Assembly (NCBI GenBank): GCA_018842655.1
Contig: JAGTWN010000008.1
Coordinates: 87,122-151,121, forward strand
Direction: 5' to 3'
Source: Candidatus Pantoea haifensis
GTDB lineage: Bacteria; Pseudomonadota; Gammaproteobacteria; Enterobacterales; Enterobacteriaceae
DNA: 64,000 nucleotides
The position numbers were made by a program, and so were the translations under genes. Positions 1-10,055 of the stretch are shown in pieces; position 1 is the first letter of the stretch, and each line of letters starts with the position of its first letter. The notes beneath the pieces were generated by a model. That model did not search any database and was not told the DNA's origin. It saw nothing but the letters and a program-made list of their open reading frames with translations.

Positions 1-1
1 G

Positions 2-598
2 GGTGCCGGCGCAGTAGTAGTGCTGTTTGACACAGACAAAGTGATAGCTGAAGTAGATGAAACGTTTTCTGCTGCGGAAGATCCGGCCGCAAGGAAACTG
101 CTATATCCGCTCTGGCATGGGCCTCGGATCCGATAAAAACAATCCTGGCATCCATCGGCATCTAGAGCTGGCTTTTAAAGGCATGCTTGAAAAAACAGGG
201 CTAACAGCTGCTGACTTTCACCACGTCATTTTACAACAACCGACTATTGCCACACTACGTTCAACGTCTCACAGACTGGGCCTGAATAAGGCACAATTAG
301 CTCATTCCCGTTACGCATCCACTACGGGTGACATCGGAGCTGCAAGCCCGTTGCTGGGGCTGGCCAGAGTGCTGAATAATGCAAAACCCGATGAGCGTAT
401 TTTAATCGTTTCATATGGCTTCGGAGCAGGTAGCGATGCTATTGCGTTAACTGTGACCGAAGAAATTCTGAGCTATCCCCGACATCAGCACAGCGATGAA
501 CAGCAGCTGTCTACTATCCAATTTGTGGATTACGGCACCGCTGCAAATATGAGTTCAAATTCCTGCGCCCTGATTACGCCCTTACCGCTTACCTGTGA
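2..598 (+). CDS. PhlA-like ketoacyl synthase III family protein, 3' part (5' end outside window)
   Basis: This is the C-terminal ~200 residues of a thiolase-fold KAS III/HMG-CoA-synthase-like protein. Seen: GAGAVVVLFDTDKVIAE in the first frame, then IRPQGNCYIRSGMGLGSDKN, GAASPLLGL and SYGFGAGSDAIALTV, and in a third frame the C-terminus KYEFKFLRPDYALTAYL followed by TGA at 596-598. From memory this closely follows Pseudomonas PhlA, a subunit of the PhlACB acyltransferase of 2,4-diacetylphloroglucinol synthesis. Two frame changes (about 77 and 548) are each repaired by one extra A in a short A run, so the visible part may be intact. A Shine-Dalgarno-like GAAAGAGG follows the stop and serves the phlC-like fragment 14 bases on. 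Family assignment is firm, orthology to PhlA likely; an archaeal-type HMG-CoA synthase paralogue is the alternative. Confidence 0.65.
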
Positions 599-611
599 AA
601 GAGGTTTTGCC

Positions 612-1087
<476 letters not shown>

Positions 1088-1769
1088 AATTTTTTTGATT
1101 TTAGAATGCTACCACTCTCACATTTTCTTAAATTGTGAATATGAGACTATTTTTATCCACTTTAGCATGAATCCTATAATAGCTAATCTCGTTAAAACAT
1201 TGATCATGGTTGCTTGCCTAACCTCATATAATCAGCCTTGTATAAAGCCAAAAGGCATGCCTGTACCTTAATGTGAATCTTGTCAGACAAAACTCAGCCA
1301 TAAAATGACAACGCTACGCAAATTATGCTGGGCTGGTCCCTGCTGTCTCTTCAGAGTTCACGTAGCGCGATCAGTTATGACAGAGTTCATTCATGAGCAG
1401 GGTGAGTGGACATGGCACGAATCTGTTCTTTCGCATGGTCTCTCTGAACTGACGTCTAAATCCCAACTGGAACCGACCTTAACATTTCCTGAGCCTGTCG
1501 TACTTCAGTAGCCGGGTAGTCTGCTCTGTAGTGGCTTAAAAATTTGACAACGTAACAAATACTTCTGGGTAGGGAATGTTATGCAGAAGAAGGACTTTCG
1601 CGCCGAAAGTTATTCTGTAGAAAAAATCTTGAGCCAGTGCGGTTTACAATAATGACTTTTTGAAAGTGGCTGAATATCACATCATTTTATCAAGCCAGCG
1701 CAAACGCTTTTCAGCGGCACGCCTTTTGTATATTGTCAGGGTTCGTCAATAATCCTGAAAAGCTACGCT
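1088..1769. other. intergenic stretch, nothing recognised
   Basis: About 680 bases with no supported gene. A 68-codon open frame at 1305-1511 has neither a ribosome site nor a recognisable product. A TTGACA hexamer at 1544-1549 lacks a convincing -10 element at the right distance. Confidence 0.5.
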
Positions 1770-2545
1770 ATGTATTCTGCCCTGTCATCACTGCGCACGT
1801 TGAGTGTATTCAATCTGCTGCGGGCGTTTACGCCGTTTCAGACTGACGTGCTGAAAACGCTGGCGCTGGCAGCTATGCTGGCCGATCACGTCAATACAGT
1901 ACTTCTGCACGGCAGTCATTCATTGCTCTATGCTGCCGGACGAATGGCCTTCCCGCTTTTCACTCTGGTCTGGGCCGCTAATCTTCCGGCAGCGGGCACT
2001 AAGTTGCAACGGCAGGCGATGCGTTTATGGCTGTGGGCTTTTATCACCCAACCGGTGTTCTGGCTCGCATTTATGGGCAGCGGTCAGTCGTGGCTGGCGC
2101 TGAATATTCTGTTCCTGTTTGCTGGATGCACGCAGCTTTTATCCTGGCAAGCCCGTTATGGCACAAATGGCATGATGGCGGGTATTGCTCTGCTCCTTTT
2201 GCTTGCCTGGCCTCTGACGCCCTCGGGCTGTGGTCTCAACAGTATGCTTTTTGCTTTGATGTGTGTGGCTGGATTTCGCTTCGCACCGCTTTCTGACAGC
2301 CTGCTTTTCATGGCCGCTCTGCTGCTGGCGCTGGTGGCTCAGCAGATTTACAGCACACCTTCATCAATGACTGATATCAGTATCATCAATGTCGGTCTGG
2401 CGGCGCTGCTGTTTTTACCGGTTGCGATCGGTTTTGTCTCGGCAGTTCCGAGAGTGCTGTTCCGGCGCGTCTGGCCAAGTCGCTTTTTTATCATGCAGAC
2501 GTCGGTCATTTATTGTTAATCGGCGTGCTGGCACTGCATCACTAA
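1770..2545 (+). CDS. traX: TraX-family membrane protein (pilin acetylase type)
   Basis: Polytopic inner-membrane protein of the TraX family, whose F-plasmid member N-acetylates conjugative pilin. Seen: an N-terminal family segment (LKTLALAAMLADHVNTVLL) with the conserved Asp-His pair, a GRMAFPLFTLVWAANL helix, then further hydrophobic helices. With the uninterrupted frame the protein ends early (VIYC, stop at 2517). Adding one T to the T6 run at 2484-2489 gives the better C-terminus YHADVGHLLLIGVLALHH and a stop at 2543-2545, for 258 residues, close to F TraX. No other transfer gene lies nearby, so this is an orphan traX, a common find on enterobacterial plasmids; chromosomal homologues exist. 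The start has no strong ribosome site. Confidence 0.8.
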
Positions 2546-2715
2546 CACTGCGTTAACCCTTTTATCCCTCCGCTAGATCCACGCCAGGCCAATACGCTCC
2601 TCAGATAGCATTGAAAAGGTTATAAAATTTCTAGAGCAGAGCTAAAAATGGTATATTTGCCGCTTACAGTGAATCTTTGCTGTATGTAGGTTCAGTATAT
2701 TTGAGGAAGTTTTTA

Positions 2716-3115
2716 ATGAGTAAAAACCTGAGCGAACTGAATAACGTTCGTACCTTACGTGCTCAGGCGCGCAATACGACACTAAGTATTTTGGAAGAGA
2801 TGTTAGAAAAGCTGAGCATCGTGGTCAGTGAGCAGCGTGAAGTGTTACAGGCGACTGAAGCTGAAGCGCGAAAAAAGCTGAAAAACTCGCCCTGTATCGT
2901 GAGCTACTCCTGGAAGATAACATCTCTCCGGAAGAGTTGGTCAACGGAACACAATCAGTCGGGCCCCGTAAAAATAAGCGTGCGCCCCGGCCTGCTAAAT
3001 ACAAATACAGTGATGAAAACGGCAATGCCAGACACTGGACCGGTCAGGGCCGAACCCCTCACCGATCAAAGCAGCCCTGGAAAATGGCCAGTCACTGGAT
3101 GATTTCCTGCTTTAA
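2716..3115 (+). CDS. H-NS family nucleoid-associated protein
   Basis: A 133-residue H-NS/StpA-type protein after correction of two frame breaks. Seen: an N-terminal oligomerisation helix region ([27 protein letters not shown]), a coiled-coil linker, then [16 protein letters not shown] and the C-terminal AT-hook-like DNA-binding loop HWTGQGRTP, ending in [13 protein letters not shown]. The breaks sit in an A6 run (2871-2876) and a C4 run (3055-3058), each repaired by one base. ATG 2716 follows TGAGGAAGT. H-NS paralogues on plasmids usually silence AT-rich acquired DNA; that role here is inferred. It lies 170 bases after traX. Which chromosomal paralogue it is closest to cannot be judged. Confidence 0.85.
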
Positions 3116-3659
3116 ACTGAGCTGATATCAAGCCGGAAATCAGCTTAGCTCTCTGCATCTGGTTTTCCGGTTTTATCTGTTTTGCGCCCCGATCCTGCCT
3201 GCCAGTAGTCTGAAATGCCCTGTTCTAAAAAGCGGACAATAGGGCTTCAGGATGCCGCGCCTGCTGCCAGCAATTCACATATTTTTGCGCAACTTTTTCA
3301 GGTTATTACAGTTCGCCAGCAGTGTGCAGTCTGGAAACTTTTATCTGAGATGCTGAAATTCTCGCCTGTTGTGCTGGCAGAACTTATCCACAGAAAAAGT
3401 GGACAGCCTGTGTGCAAAAAGGTACAGATGCTCAGCAAAGGTAGCCAGACTTCACAAAAATCATTGCCTCTCCTGTAAGAGTTTTACAGGATCGGGTTGA
3501 TTTTAAAAAGATACTGGCTGAGCAGTGCATGTTTTGATCCGTCAGTGTAAAAATGGGTTAAGCATGTGTCCTGCAATATGTCAGCGATCATATGTCTGCT
3601 GTCTGATTCCGCTAAATGACGCGAATAAAGCCTCGCGGTACAGCGCAATTTGCCGCTTT
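3116..3659. other. intergenic stretch with one perfect DnaA-box sequence
   Basis: No supported gene. An 87-codon frame at 3215-3478 has no recognisable product. TTATCCACA at 3384-3392 matches the DnaA box consensus, but it is a single copy without iterons or a rep gene, so it is not evidence of an origin. Confidence 0.4.
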
Positions 3660-4421
3660 TTATGCTGTAAGCGTTAACATAATGCCGCGCTCATGCAACA
3701 GGTGGCAGATGTCACTGTCCAGGTTTTTATCCGTAATAATGTCGGTCAGGTTAGCCAGTGGTGAAGCGCAAAACAGCGACCATGAACCATATTTACTGCT
3801 GTCGGCCAGCAGCACCCGTCGTCCGGCATTTGCCAGCAGATCGTATTTCAGTCCCGCCTTTTCTTCTGTGGGGGTGGTAATACCGCGCTCCAGGCTCCAC
3901 GAGTTACAGCTGACAAAAGCGATGTCAGGATTGATGCTGCGCAACAGGCGGCGGCCATGCTCGCCAATGCAGGACTGGCTGGAGTCATCAATGCGACCGC
4001 CGATAATGTTAACTTCAATCTGTTTGAATTCAGACAGAAACAGCGCGATATGTAAATCAGCCGTGATGACCCGCAGCGGCAGATGCGTCAGCTGTCGCGC
4101 CAGTTCAAGCATGGTGGTGCCCGCATCCAGCACTACCGCGTCGCCGGACTGCACAAAACGGGCGGCCAGCTCTGCAATCGCCTGCTTCTCAGCCAGGTTG
4201 CGCTGCATCTTCTCCAGCGTGGTGGGCTGGCTTGGAATAAAGCGGTTCAGGGTGACGCCGCCGTGGCTGCGGCTGATTACGCCCTCTTTATCCAGCTTAA
4301 TCAAATCACGCCGGATGGTAGCCGGTGAGGCGCAAATGGCGCTCACCAGCTGCTCTACCGTCACCAGATTATGACTCTTCAGATAGTCCATAATCTGATC
4401 AAGACGACTTTGTCCCTTCAT
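3660..4421 (-). CDS. DeoR-family transcriptional regulator (YgbI-like)
   Basis: A complete 253-residue DeoR-type repressor. Residues ~5-60 form the winged helix-turn-helix ([20 protein letters not shown], then [19 protein letters not shown], with RSHGG at its end). The C-terminal sugar-phosphate sensor domain carries [28 protein letters not shown] and LLADSSKYG. It is the last gene of a minus-strand unit, 6 bases after the pdxA2-like stop. That kinase-PdxA2-DeoR association is the one seen for YgbI in four-carbon acid sugar catabolism, so it probably represses this locus from the palindrome at 6691-6712. The effector is unknown. Confidence 0.88.
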   Translation of the reverse strand: MKGQSRLDQIMDYLKSHNLVTVEQLVSAICASPATIRRDLIKLDKEGVISRSHGGVTLNRFIPSQPTTLEKMQRNLAEKQAIAELAARFVQSGDAVVLDAGTTMLELARQLTHLPLRVITADLHIALFLSEFKQIEVNIIGGRIDDSSQSCIGEHGRRLLRSINPDIAFVSCNSWSLERGITTPTEEKAGLKYDLLANAGRRVLLADSSKYGSWSLFCASPLANLTDIITDKNLDSDICHLLHERGIMLTLTA

Positions 4422-4427
4422 ATTTCC

Positions 4428-5406
4428 CTATGCGAGCTGCATCGCGAGTTTGATGGAGATCGCCATGCTCTCAGACTTCGCTTTACCTGTCCACGCGATA
4501 TCAAACGCGGTGCCGTGGTCGGCTGAAGTACGAATAAAGGGCAAGCCGGCGGTGATATTTACGCCATCATAAAAGCCTAAAAGCTTCAGCGGGATGTGTC
4601 CCTGATCGTGATACATCGCTACCACAATATCGTATTGTCCTTCCTGGCATTGCAGGAACACGGTATCCGGCGGACAAGGCCCGTAAACATCAACGCCCTG
4701 CTCTTTCATCGCTCTGATCGAGGGGCGACAGTGGTAATCTCTTCATCGCCAAACAGCCCGTTTTCGCCAGCGTGTGGGTTAACGCCCGCCACGGCAATGC
4801 GGGGTTTCTCAAAACCAACGCGGCGCAGGAAAGTATCTGCCATACCAATCACCGTCTCGATGCGCTCGCGATTCAGGGTGTCGAGGAACTTACGCAGTGC
4901 GATATGCGTAGTGACGTGAATCACTTTCAGCTTATCGGTATAGAGCACCATGGCATAATCTCTGGTGTTGGTGAGATGGGCCAGTAATTCCGTATGACCA
5001 GGATAAATATGCCCCGCCGAGTGCAGCGCCTCTTTATTCAGAGGTGCAGTAGCGATCGCCTGCACTTCGCCAGCCAGCGCCAGTTCGGTTGCGCGTTTAA
5101 TGCAGCGCCAGGCCAGATCGCCCGCTTCTTTCTGCACCACTCCGGGTCTTAAGGCGTCAGGATTAGCCAGGGGCTCGTCAATTACATTGATAATGCCCGG
5201 CGCGAAATGCGCATCTTTTACCCTTTCGAGCACTCGCAGTTCGGCTTGTGGAGTAATGTTCATGCCCATGATGCGACGCAGAGTACTGGCGCAACCGACC
5301 ACGATTGCTGGCGCGCCGTTCAAATCCCCTGAGACAGCGACTTGATGATAATTTCCGGACTGATGCCCGCCGGATCGCCCATAGTCACCGCAATGATTTT
5401 ATTCAC
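4428..5406 (-). CDS. pdxA2: PdxA2-like 4-phospho-acid-sugar dehydrogenase
   Basis: A PdxA-family NAD-dependent oxidative decarboxylase. PdxA2 members oxidise D-threonate or D-erythronate 4-phosphate to dihydroxyacetone phosphate. Assembled over three frames it reads from GTG 5406 (IIAVTMGDPAG, with SPEI where GPEI is usual), through ATAPLNKEALH, YPGHTELLA and VAGVNPHAGENGLFG, to MYHDQGHIPLKLLGF and TSADHGTAFDIAWTGKA, about 326 residues. Breaks lie at a C4 run (5326-5329) and a G4 run (4722-4725, plus strand), both cured by one base. The GTG overlaps the kinase stop by 8 bases, indicating coupled translation. Pathway context separates it from the vitamin B6 PdxA; the exact acid sugar is not determined. 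Confidence 0.85.
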
Positions 5407-6651
5407 TCAACTTCTCCTCAATAAAACGAATGGCTGCTACCAGGGTGTTTTCGTCGCCAAAGCCACCCGCTTTGGTCATCACCGGCAAGTTAAATTCACT
5501 GTTAAGCAGAACCCCGTGCGGCACACAGCCCGCCACCAGACCCTGAATTTGAAAACCGCTGGCCCCCAGGGCCTGAGCCACCGCAATTGCCACATCGCCG
5601 CCGGACAAATAAAGCGCCTCGGGCTGCTGTTGCGTCAGTAAAGCGTGCGTTAGTTCGCCTAAAAACTGGCAGATCGCCTCACCCAACTGCTGCCGTGTCA
5701 GGTTGTGCTGCTGGCAAAGCCGATCAATTTCATACCGTTGGCTGGCATGCTGACAGGTACGGATCACCGTGTGCTGACCTGCCCGTAGCGATGCCGCGCT
5801 TTGTGCAAGCCACTCAGCCATTGACGGCCATGCTGGCTGCTTAAACAGTTGCGCAATCTCAACATCAATCAGGGTAATTTCGCGCTGCTGCGCCAGCTGA
5901 ATGATTTGCTGCTGCGCGCTGCTGCTCATTGAGCCAATAACCGCTAAAACCGGTTTCGCTGCGCGGGTGGAAAGGTGCGCACCCAGCGCATCACTTAATC
6001 CTGCCGCGCCCACTAACAGTGGCGTTTCCTTTAAACGCGCCGCTGCCTGCATCAGACGGCGAATATCTGCGTCCTGCTCTGCATCTACCACCACCACGCC
6101 GTGCAGATCAGCTAATACCCTGTCCAGATGGTCGCTACGTAGCGTGGTGAGATCGATCTGGCTTCCCGCCAGTTGCAGTTGTTGCAACACGCTGGCGCTG
6201 AGAATGGGTGTTTTGGGATCGCTGGCAAACTCTGTTTCGGTTAACAGCACATCATTGAGATACACCGCGCCGTGTCGCGTGGTGCGCCCCAGCCGTGGCA
6301 CGGCGGGCACAATTAATGCTAACTGTTTGCCGCTGGCCGCCAGTGCGGCGCTCACTTCTGCACCGACGTTGCCACGCAGCGTTGAATCAATTTTTTAAAT
6401 AACCAGCCCTGCTGTGGCTGATGTTGCTTTACTACCTGTGTGATGCGTTGTGCCGCCAGCCCGGCGCTGACGGCACGGCTGTCAGTGCTGATGACCCAGA
6501 CGTCTGCGGCTTCGCGGTTAACGGGCGTATCGCTGTTGAACAGCACATGCACCCGGGCACCCGCCTGCGCTAATCCACTGCCCGCATCATTCGCACCGGT
6601 GAAGTCATCGGCAATAACCAGGACCGGGGTTTTCCATAACGGCTGCGTCAT
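5399..6651 (-). CDS. Four-carbon acid sugar kinase (DUF1537 family, YgbK/DtnK-like)
   Basis: An ATP-dependent kinase phosphorylating the 4-hydroxyl of threonate/erythronate-type acids. The N-terminal substrate domain starts VLVIADDFTGANDAGSGLA; the C-terminal nucleotide-binding domain has LYLSGGDVAIAVA and GCVPHGVL. The frame breaks in a T6 run at 6391-6396 (A run in the coding strand); adding one base joins GWLFKK to IDSTLRGNVGAEV, the expected family sequence, for 417 residues. The start at 6651 has AGGAGA upstream. It is first gene of the minus-strand kinase-pdxA2-deoR unit. DUF1537 enzymes act on D-threonate, L-threonate, D-erythronate and others; sequence inspection alone does not tell which. 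Confidence 0.85.
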
Positions 6652-6690
6652 CGTCTCTCCTGTGTAGGCGGTTTGCCGCTAAGAATGATT

Positions 6691-6712
6691 ATATTCAATC
6701 ACGATTGATTAT
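6691..6712. promoter_or_regulatory. Candidate DeoR/YgbI operator palindrome
   Basis: ATATTCAATC and GATTGATTAT form an inverted repeat (one mismatch, 2-base centre AC) in the 189-base gap between the divergent kinase and alcohol dehydrogenase genes. Position and symmetry suit a shared repressor site; assignment to the YgbI-like protein is inference. Confidence 0.5.
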
Positions 6713-6713
6713 A

Positions 6714-6729
6714 TGTGAGCAAGATCAAA
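6714..6729. promoter_or_regulatory. Possible CRP site
   Basis: TGTGA-N6-TCAAA resembles the CRP consensus TGTGA-N6-TCACA with two mismatches in the right half. It abuts the palindrome in the divergent promoter region, as expected for a carbon-source locus under catabolite control. Weak on sequence alone. Confidence 0.4.
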
Positions 6730-6840
6730 TTAATCAAAATCGATATGCCCTATAAATTGACCCACAGTAAGTGACAGCACTCGCACTGATATGAGCAAAT
6801 GCAATCATTCAGTTCAGATTCACAGCAATAAGGGCATGAA

Positions 6841-7988
6841 ATGAATATCAACAGCACGGTTATCAGTGGTTACCAGTCGCTGAACGACATGAGCTATCTG
6901 CTTAACGGAAAAGAAAAAGCGTTACTGGTGACCGATAAGAATATCGAAGGCATCCCGGCAGTACAGGCTTTGATCGCGCAACTGAAACAGCAGATCGCGA
7001 CGGTCAGTGTGGTCAATAGCGTGCCGCCAGAACCGAGCCAGCATGACGTCGCAGCTATTCTGAGCGCACTGCCCTCGCGTGATGTCGATCTGGTAATTGG
7101 CGTGGGCGGTGGCAGCGTACTGGATGTTGCTAAACTGCTGTCTGTGCTGTGCGTCAAAAATGCGCCGACGCTGGAATTACTGCTGGCGGGCGAAAAGCCA
7201 CAGCAGCGTACGACTTCGCTGTTGATTCCAACGACTGCCGGAACCGGCTCGGAAGCCACGCCAAACGCGATTCTGGCGATCCCGGAGAAAGAGACCAAAG
7301 TCGGTATTATTTCGCCGGTGATGCTGCCCGATTTTGTCGCGCTGGTGCCGGAACTCACGACCAGTATGCCGGGGCACATCGCTTCTTCCACCGGCATTGA
7401 TGCGCTTTGCCACCTGATTGAATGTTTCACTGCCACTGTCTCGAATCCGGTTGCTGACAACTATGCGCTAACAGGCATGAAGAAACTGTTTGCCAACCTT
7501 GAAACCACCATTAATGAGCCGGGCAATTTGCAGGCGCGCCTGGAAATGCTGTGGGCATCTTATTACGGCGGCGCATCGATCGCCCACGCCGGGACGCATC
7601 TGGTACACGCCATGTCTTATCCGTTAGGGGCAAATATCACCTGCCCCACGGCGTGGCTAATGCAATCTTACTGGCCCCCTGCATGCGTTTTATACGTCCT
7701 GCGGCGGTGAGCAAATTCGCTCAGGCTTACGACCTGCTGCCAGATGCCGACGCGACGCTGGATGACGAGGCCAAATCTTACGCGCTGGTGGAATATTTCA
7801 ACGCACTGGTGAAACGCCTGAATTTGCCCGCCAGCCTGGAAGAGCTGGGTATCAGCCCGGACCACCTGCCCTATTTAGTGGAAGCGGCCCTTGATGTGCA
7901 ACGCCTGATGAAAAATGTGCCAACGGCGGTTACGGCGAATGATGTGCGCGACGTTTATCTGACGCTGTTTCCTTCATACCAGGAATAA
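6841..7988 (+). CDS. Iron-containing alcohol dehydrogenase
   Basis: A group III (Fe-ADH) NAD(P)-dependent dehydrogenase, 382 residues after repair. Seen: the nucleotide motif GVGGGSVLDVAKLL, IPTTAGTGSEATPNA, the metal-ligand helix DALCHLIECFTA and, after correction, PLGGKYHLPHGVANAI with two further His ligands. The break is in a G4 run (7627-7630); one extra G joins the frames. It begins the plus-strand half of the acid-sugar locus and ends 11 bases before the aldolase start. It probably oxidises a hydroxyl of the substrate or reduces an aldehyde released by the aldolase; the substrate is not evident. Confidence 0.85.
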
Positions 7989-7999
7989 TGAGGACCCTC

Positions 8000-8882
8000 A
8001 TGAGCAAAAAAATTAACGGCGTGCTGACCGCCATTGTCACCACCTTTGATAGCGATGGCGCGTTCAATCCTGTCACGCAACGTGAGCAGGTTAAACGCCA
8101 GTTGAATGCCGGTAACGGCATCTTTTGTGGCGGCACTAATGGCGAGTTCTTTGTGCTGAACGAACAGGAAAAATCGCTGTCACCGCAACCTGCGTCGATG
8201 AAGTGAACGGCAGCGCGCCAGTGGTGGCACACATTGGTGAAATCTCCACTCGTGAAACCATCCGTCTCGGCAAGCAAATCGCCAGGCTGGGTGTGGATGC
8301 CGTATCGGTGATTACGCCCTATTTCGTGCCGCTGAAGCAGGACGAGCTGATTTACCACTATCAGACCGTGGCTGATGCACTCGAGGTGCCGCTGTTCCTC
8401 TACAACATTCCGGCGCGTACCGGTAATACCTTACAGCCGGAAACCGTGCGCAAGCTGGCGTCGCACCCCAACATTATCGGTATCAAAGATTCAGCGGGCA
8501 GCTATGAAAGCCTGAGCGGTTTCCTGAAAGCCGCTGAGGGCATTGATAATTTTGACGTGCTGAACGGGCCGGATTCACTGATCCATCAGGGGTTTGTTGA
8601 GGGCTGTTCAGCCTGTATTTCTGGCCTCGCGAACGTTGCGCCAAAAGAGATCAACGCCATCTGGGCTCGTTTTAACGCGGGCGATACCGAAGGTTCGCGC
8701 CTGGCACAGGAAAGCGTGACCGGCCTGCGTACCGATCTTTACAGCGTTGGTTTTTCACCCGCTGCTGTAAAAAAGCCGTGACGCTGCTTGGTTACGATGT
8801 GGGTGAAAGCCGCTACGCGGTGCATTTCAGTGCGGAAGAAGAGCAAAAGATCCGCCAGATCGTTAATCAGTATTTGCAGTAA
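8000..8882 (+). CDS. DapA-family (DHDPS/NAL) class I aldolase
   Basis: About 294 residues, dihydrodipicolinate synthase/N-acetylneuraminate lyase family. Seen: GVLTAIVTTFDSDG, FCGGTNGEFFVLNEQEK, VITPYFVPL, the Tyr motif LYNIPARTGNTL and the Schiff-base Lys motif IIGIKDSAGSYESL. Two breaks, in A5 (8169-8173) and A6 (8769-8774) runs, are each cured by one A; the C-terminus then reads AVTLLGYDVGESRYAVHFS. ATG 8000 is preferred over 7988 because GAGGA precedes it and the family starts there. In a catabolic operon with a dehydrogenase and kinase it more likely cleaves or dehydrates a 2-keto acid than makes lysine. Confidence 0.85.
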
Positions 8883-8939
8883 CAGGCTGTCAGGGCAGTT
8901 CTTGCTGCCCTTGCCTGAAACCTGACACCGGGGAACCCT

Positions 8940-9893
8940 ATGAAAGTAATTTGCACCTCGCCGTCGTTTGCAAAATATGACGCGACGCCGATTGAAACAC
9001 TGAAACAACACGGCTTTGAGCTGATCGCTCTGCCTGCCGATGCACCGCTGTCGGCGCTGGAACCGCATCTGGCAGAAACCGTTGCCATGATCGTGGCCTT
9101 TACCAACGTTAACGAAGAAATGCTGGCGAAAGCGCCGCAGTTAAAAGTGATATGTAAGCACGGCGTGGGCGTTGACAACATCGATCTGGATGCGACACGC
9201 GAACGCCATATCTACGTGACCAACGTGCCGGACGCCAATAAACACGCGGTCGCAGATTTTGCTTTCGCCCTGATACTCAACAGCGCGCGTCAGGTGACGC
9301 AGGCGGCCACGGAAACCCGGGCAGGCAACTGGCCGCGCATTTTTGCCACAGATGTATACGGTAAAACCCTGGGCATTACTGGCTTAGGTAATATTGGTAA
9401 GCAGGTCGCGCTGCGTGCCAAAGGCTTCAACATGCGCGTCATCGCCTTTGATTTTTATCCTGATGAAAAATTTGCCGCTGAGCACGGTATTGAATTTGTC
9501 AGCATGGATCAGCTGACCGAACAGAGCGATTTCATCACACTGCACACGCCGCTGACGAATGAAACGCGCAACCTGTTCGATACTGCACGCATCAGACGCA
9601 TGAAGAAATCCGCGTTTTTGATCAACGTGTCGCGCGGCGGCGTGGTGAATGAGCAGGATTTGTTCCAGGCGCTGCAGGACAATGTGATTGCCGGTGCCGC
9701 AGCGGACGTCTTCGATCACGAACCGCTCAGTGAGCATCCCCTTTTCACGCTGCCGAACTTTATTCCAACCTCACATATCGCTGGCTACACCGATGGCGCG
9801 ATCAGCGCAATAGGTGAACGCTGCGTGCAGCAGATTATTCAGTGCATTAAACAGGGCGACCGCCCGGTTAACGTCATGAACGGACTGGCTTAA
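8940..9893 (+). CDS. D-isomer-specific 2-hydroxyacid dehydrogenase (SerA-like)
   Basis: A complete 317-residue NAD-dependent dehydrogenase. The Rossmann motif GLGNIG is at residues 148-153 (GITGLGNIGKQVALRAKGF). Catalytic residues are Arg232 (INVSRGGVVNE), Glu261 (DVFDHEPL) and His279 (TSHIAGYT). It lacks the regulatory ACT domain of biosynthetic SerA, as usual for catabolic members. It sits 57 bases after the aldolase with GGGGAA before the start. The likely reaction is oxidation of a 2-hydroxy acid, or reduction of a 2-keto acid, in acid-sugar use. Confidence 0.87.
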   Translation: MKVICTSPSFAKYDATPIETLKQHGFELIALPADAPLSALEPHLAETVAMIVAFTNVNEEMLAKAPQLKVICKHGVGVDNIDLDATRERHIYVTNVPDANKHAVADFAFALILNSARQVTQAATETRAGNWPRIFATDVYGKTLGITGLGNIGKQVALRAKGFNMRVIAFDFYPDEKFAAEHGIEFVSMDQLTEQSDFITLHTPLTNETRNLFDTARIRRMKKSAFLINVSRGGVVNEQDLFQALQDNVIAGAAADVFDHEPLSEHPLFTLPNFIPTSHIAGYTDGAISAIGERCVQQIIQCIKQGDRPVNVMNGLA

Positions 9894-10055
9894 CGCTGCC
9901 TTTTTTGCATAAACCACAACTATTCCCACTGTTTCGCATTGCAGAAAGGCAGAAAACACATTTATCACCCTGAGCGTTATGCCGTAGTCACGGTATTGAT
10001 GAATGCAGCCAGTGCCTCTGCCCGGCGAAAATAAAGGGGATCAGGTGAACAGAAT

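Noticed and set aside
1305-1511. 68-codon open frame as a gene
   Set aside because: No ribosome site and no recognisable protein pattern.
3384-3392. Perfect DnaA box TTATCCACA as a sign of a replication origin
   Set aside because: Single copy, no iterons, no AT-rich unwinding element with spacing, and no rep gene nearby.
3215-3478. 87-codon open frame as a gene
   Set aside because: No ribosome site, no family features, and it spans the non-coding region around the DnaA box.
3660-4374. Long plus-strand open frame opposite the DeoR gene
   Set aside because: It is the antisense shadow of a clear DeoR-family protein and shows no domain of its own.
8887-8915. Hairpin GGGCAG/CTGCCC between the aldolase and 2-hydroxyacid dehydrogenase genes as a terminator
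   Set aside because: Short stem without a T run inside a 57-base gap of one apparent operon; more likely neutral or an mRNA-processing stem.
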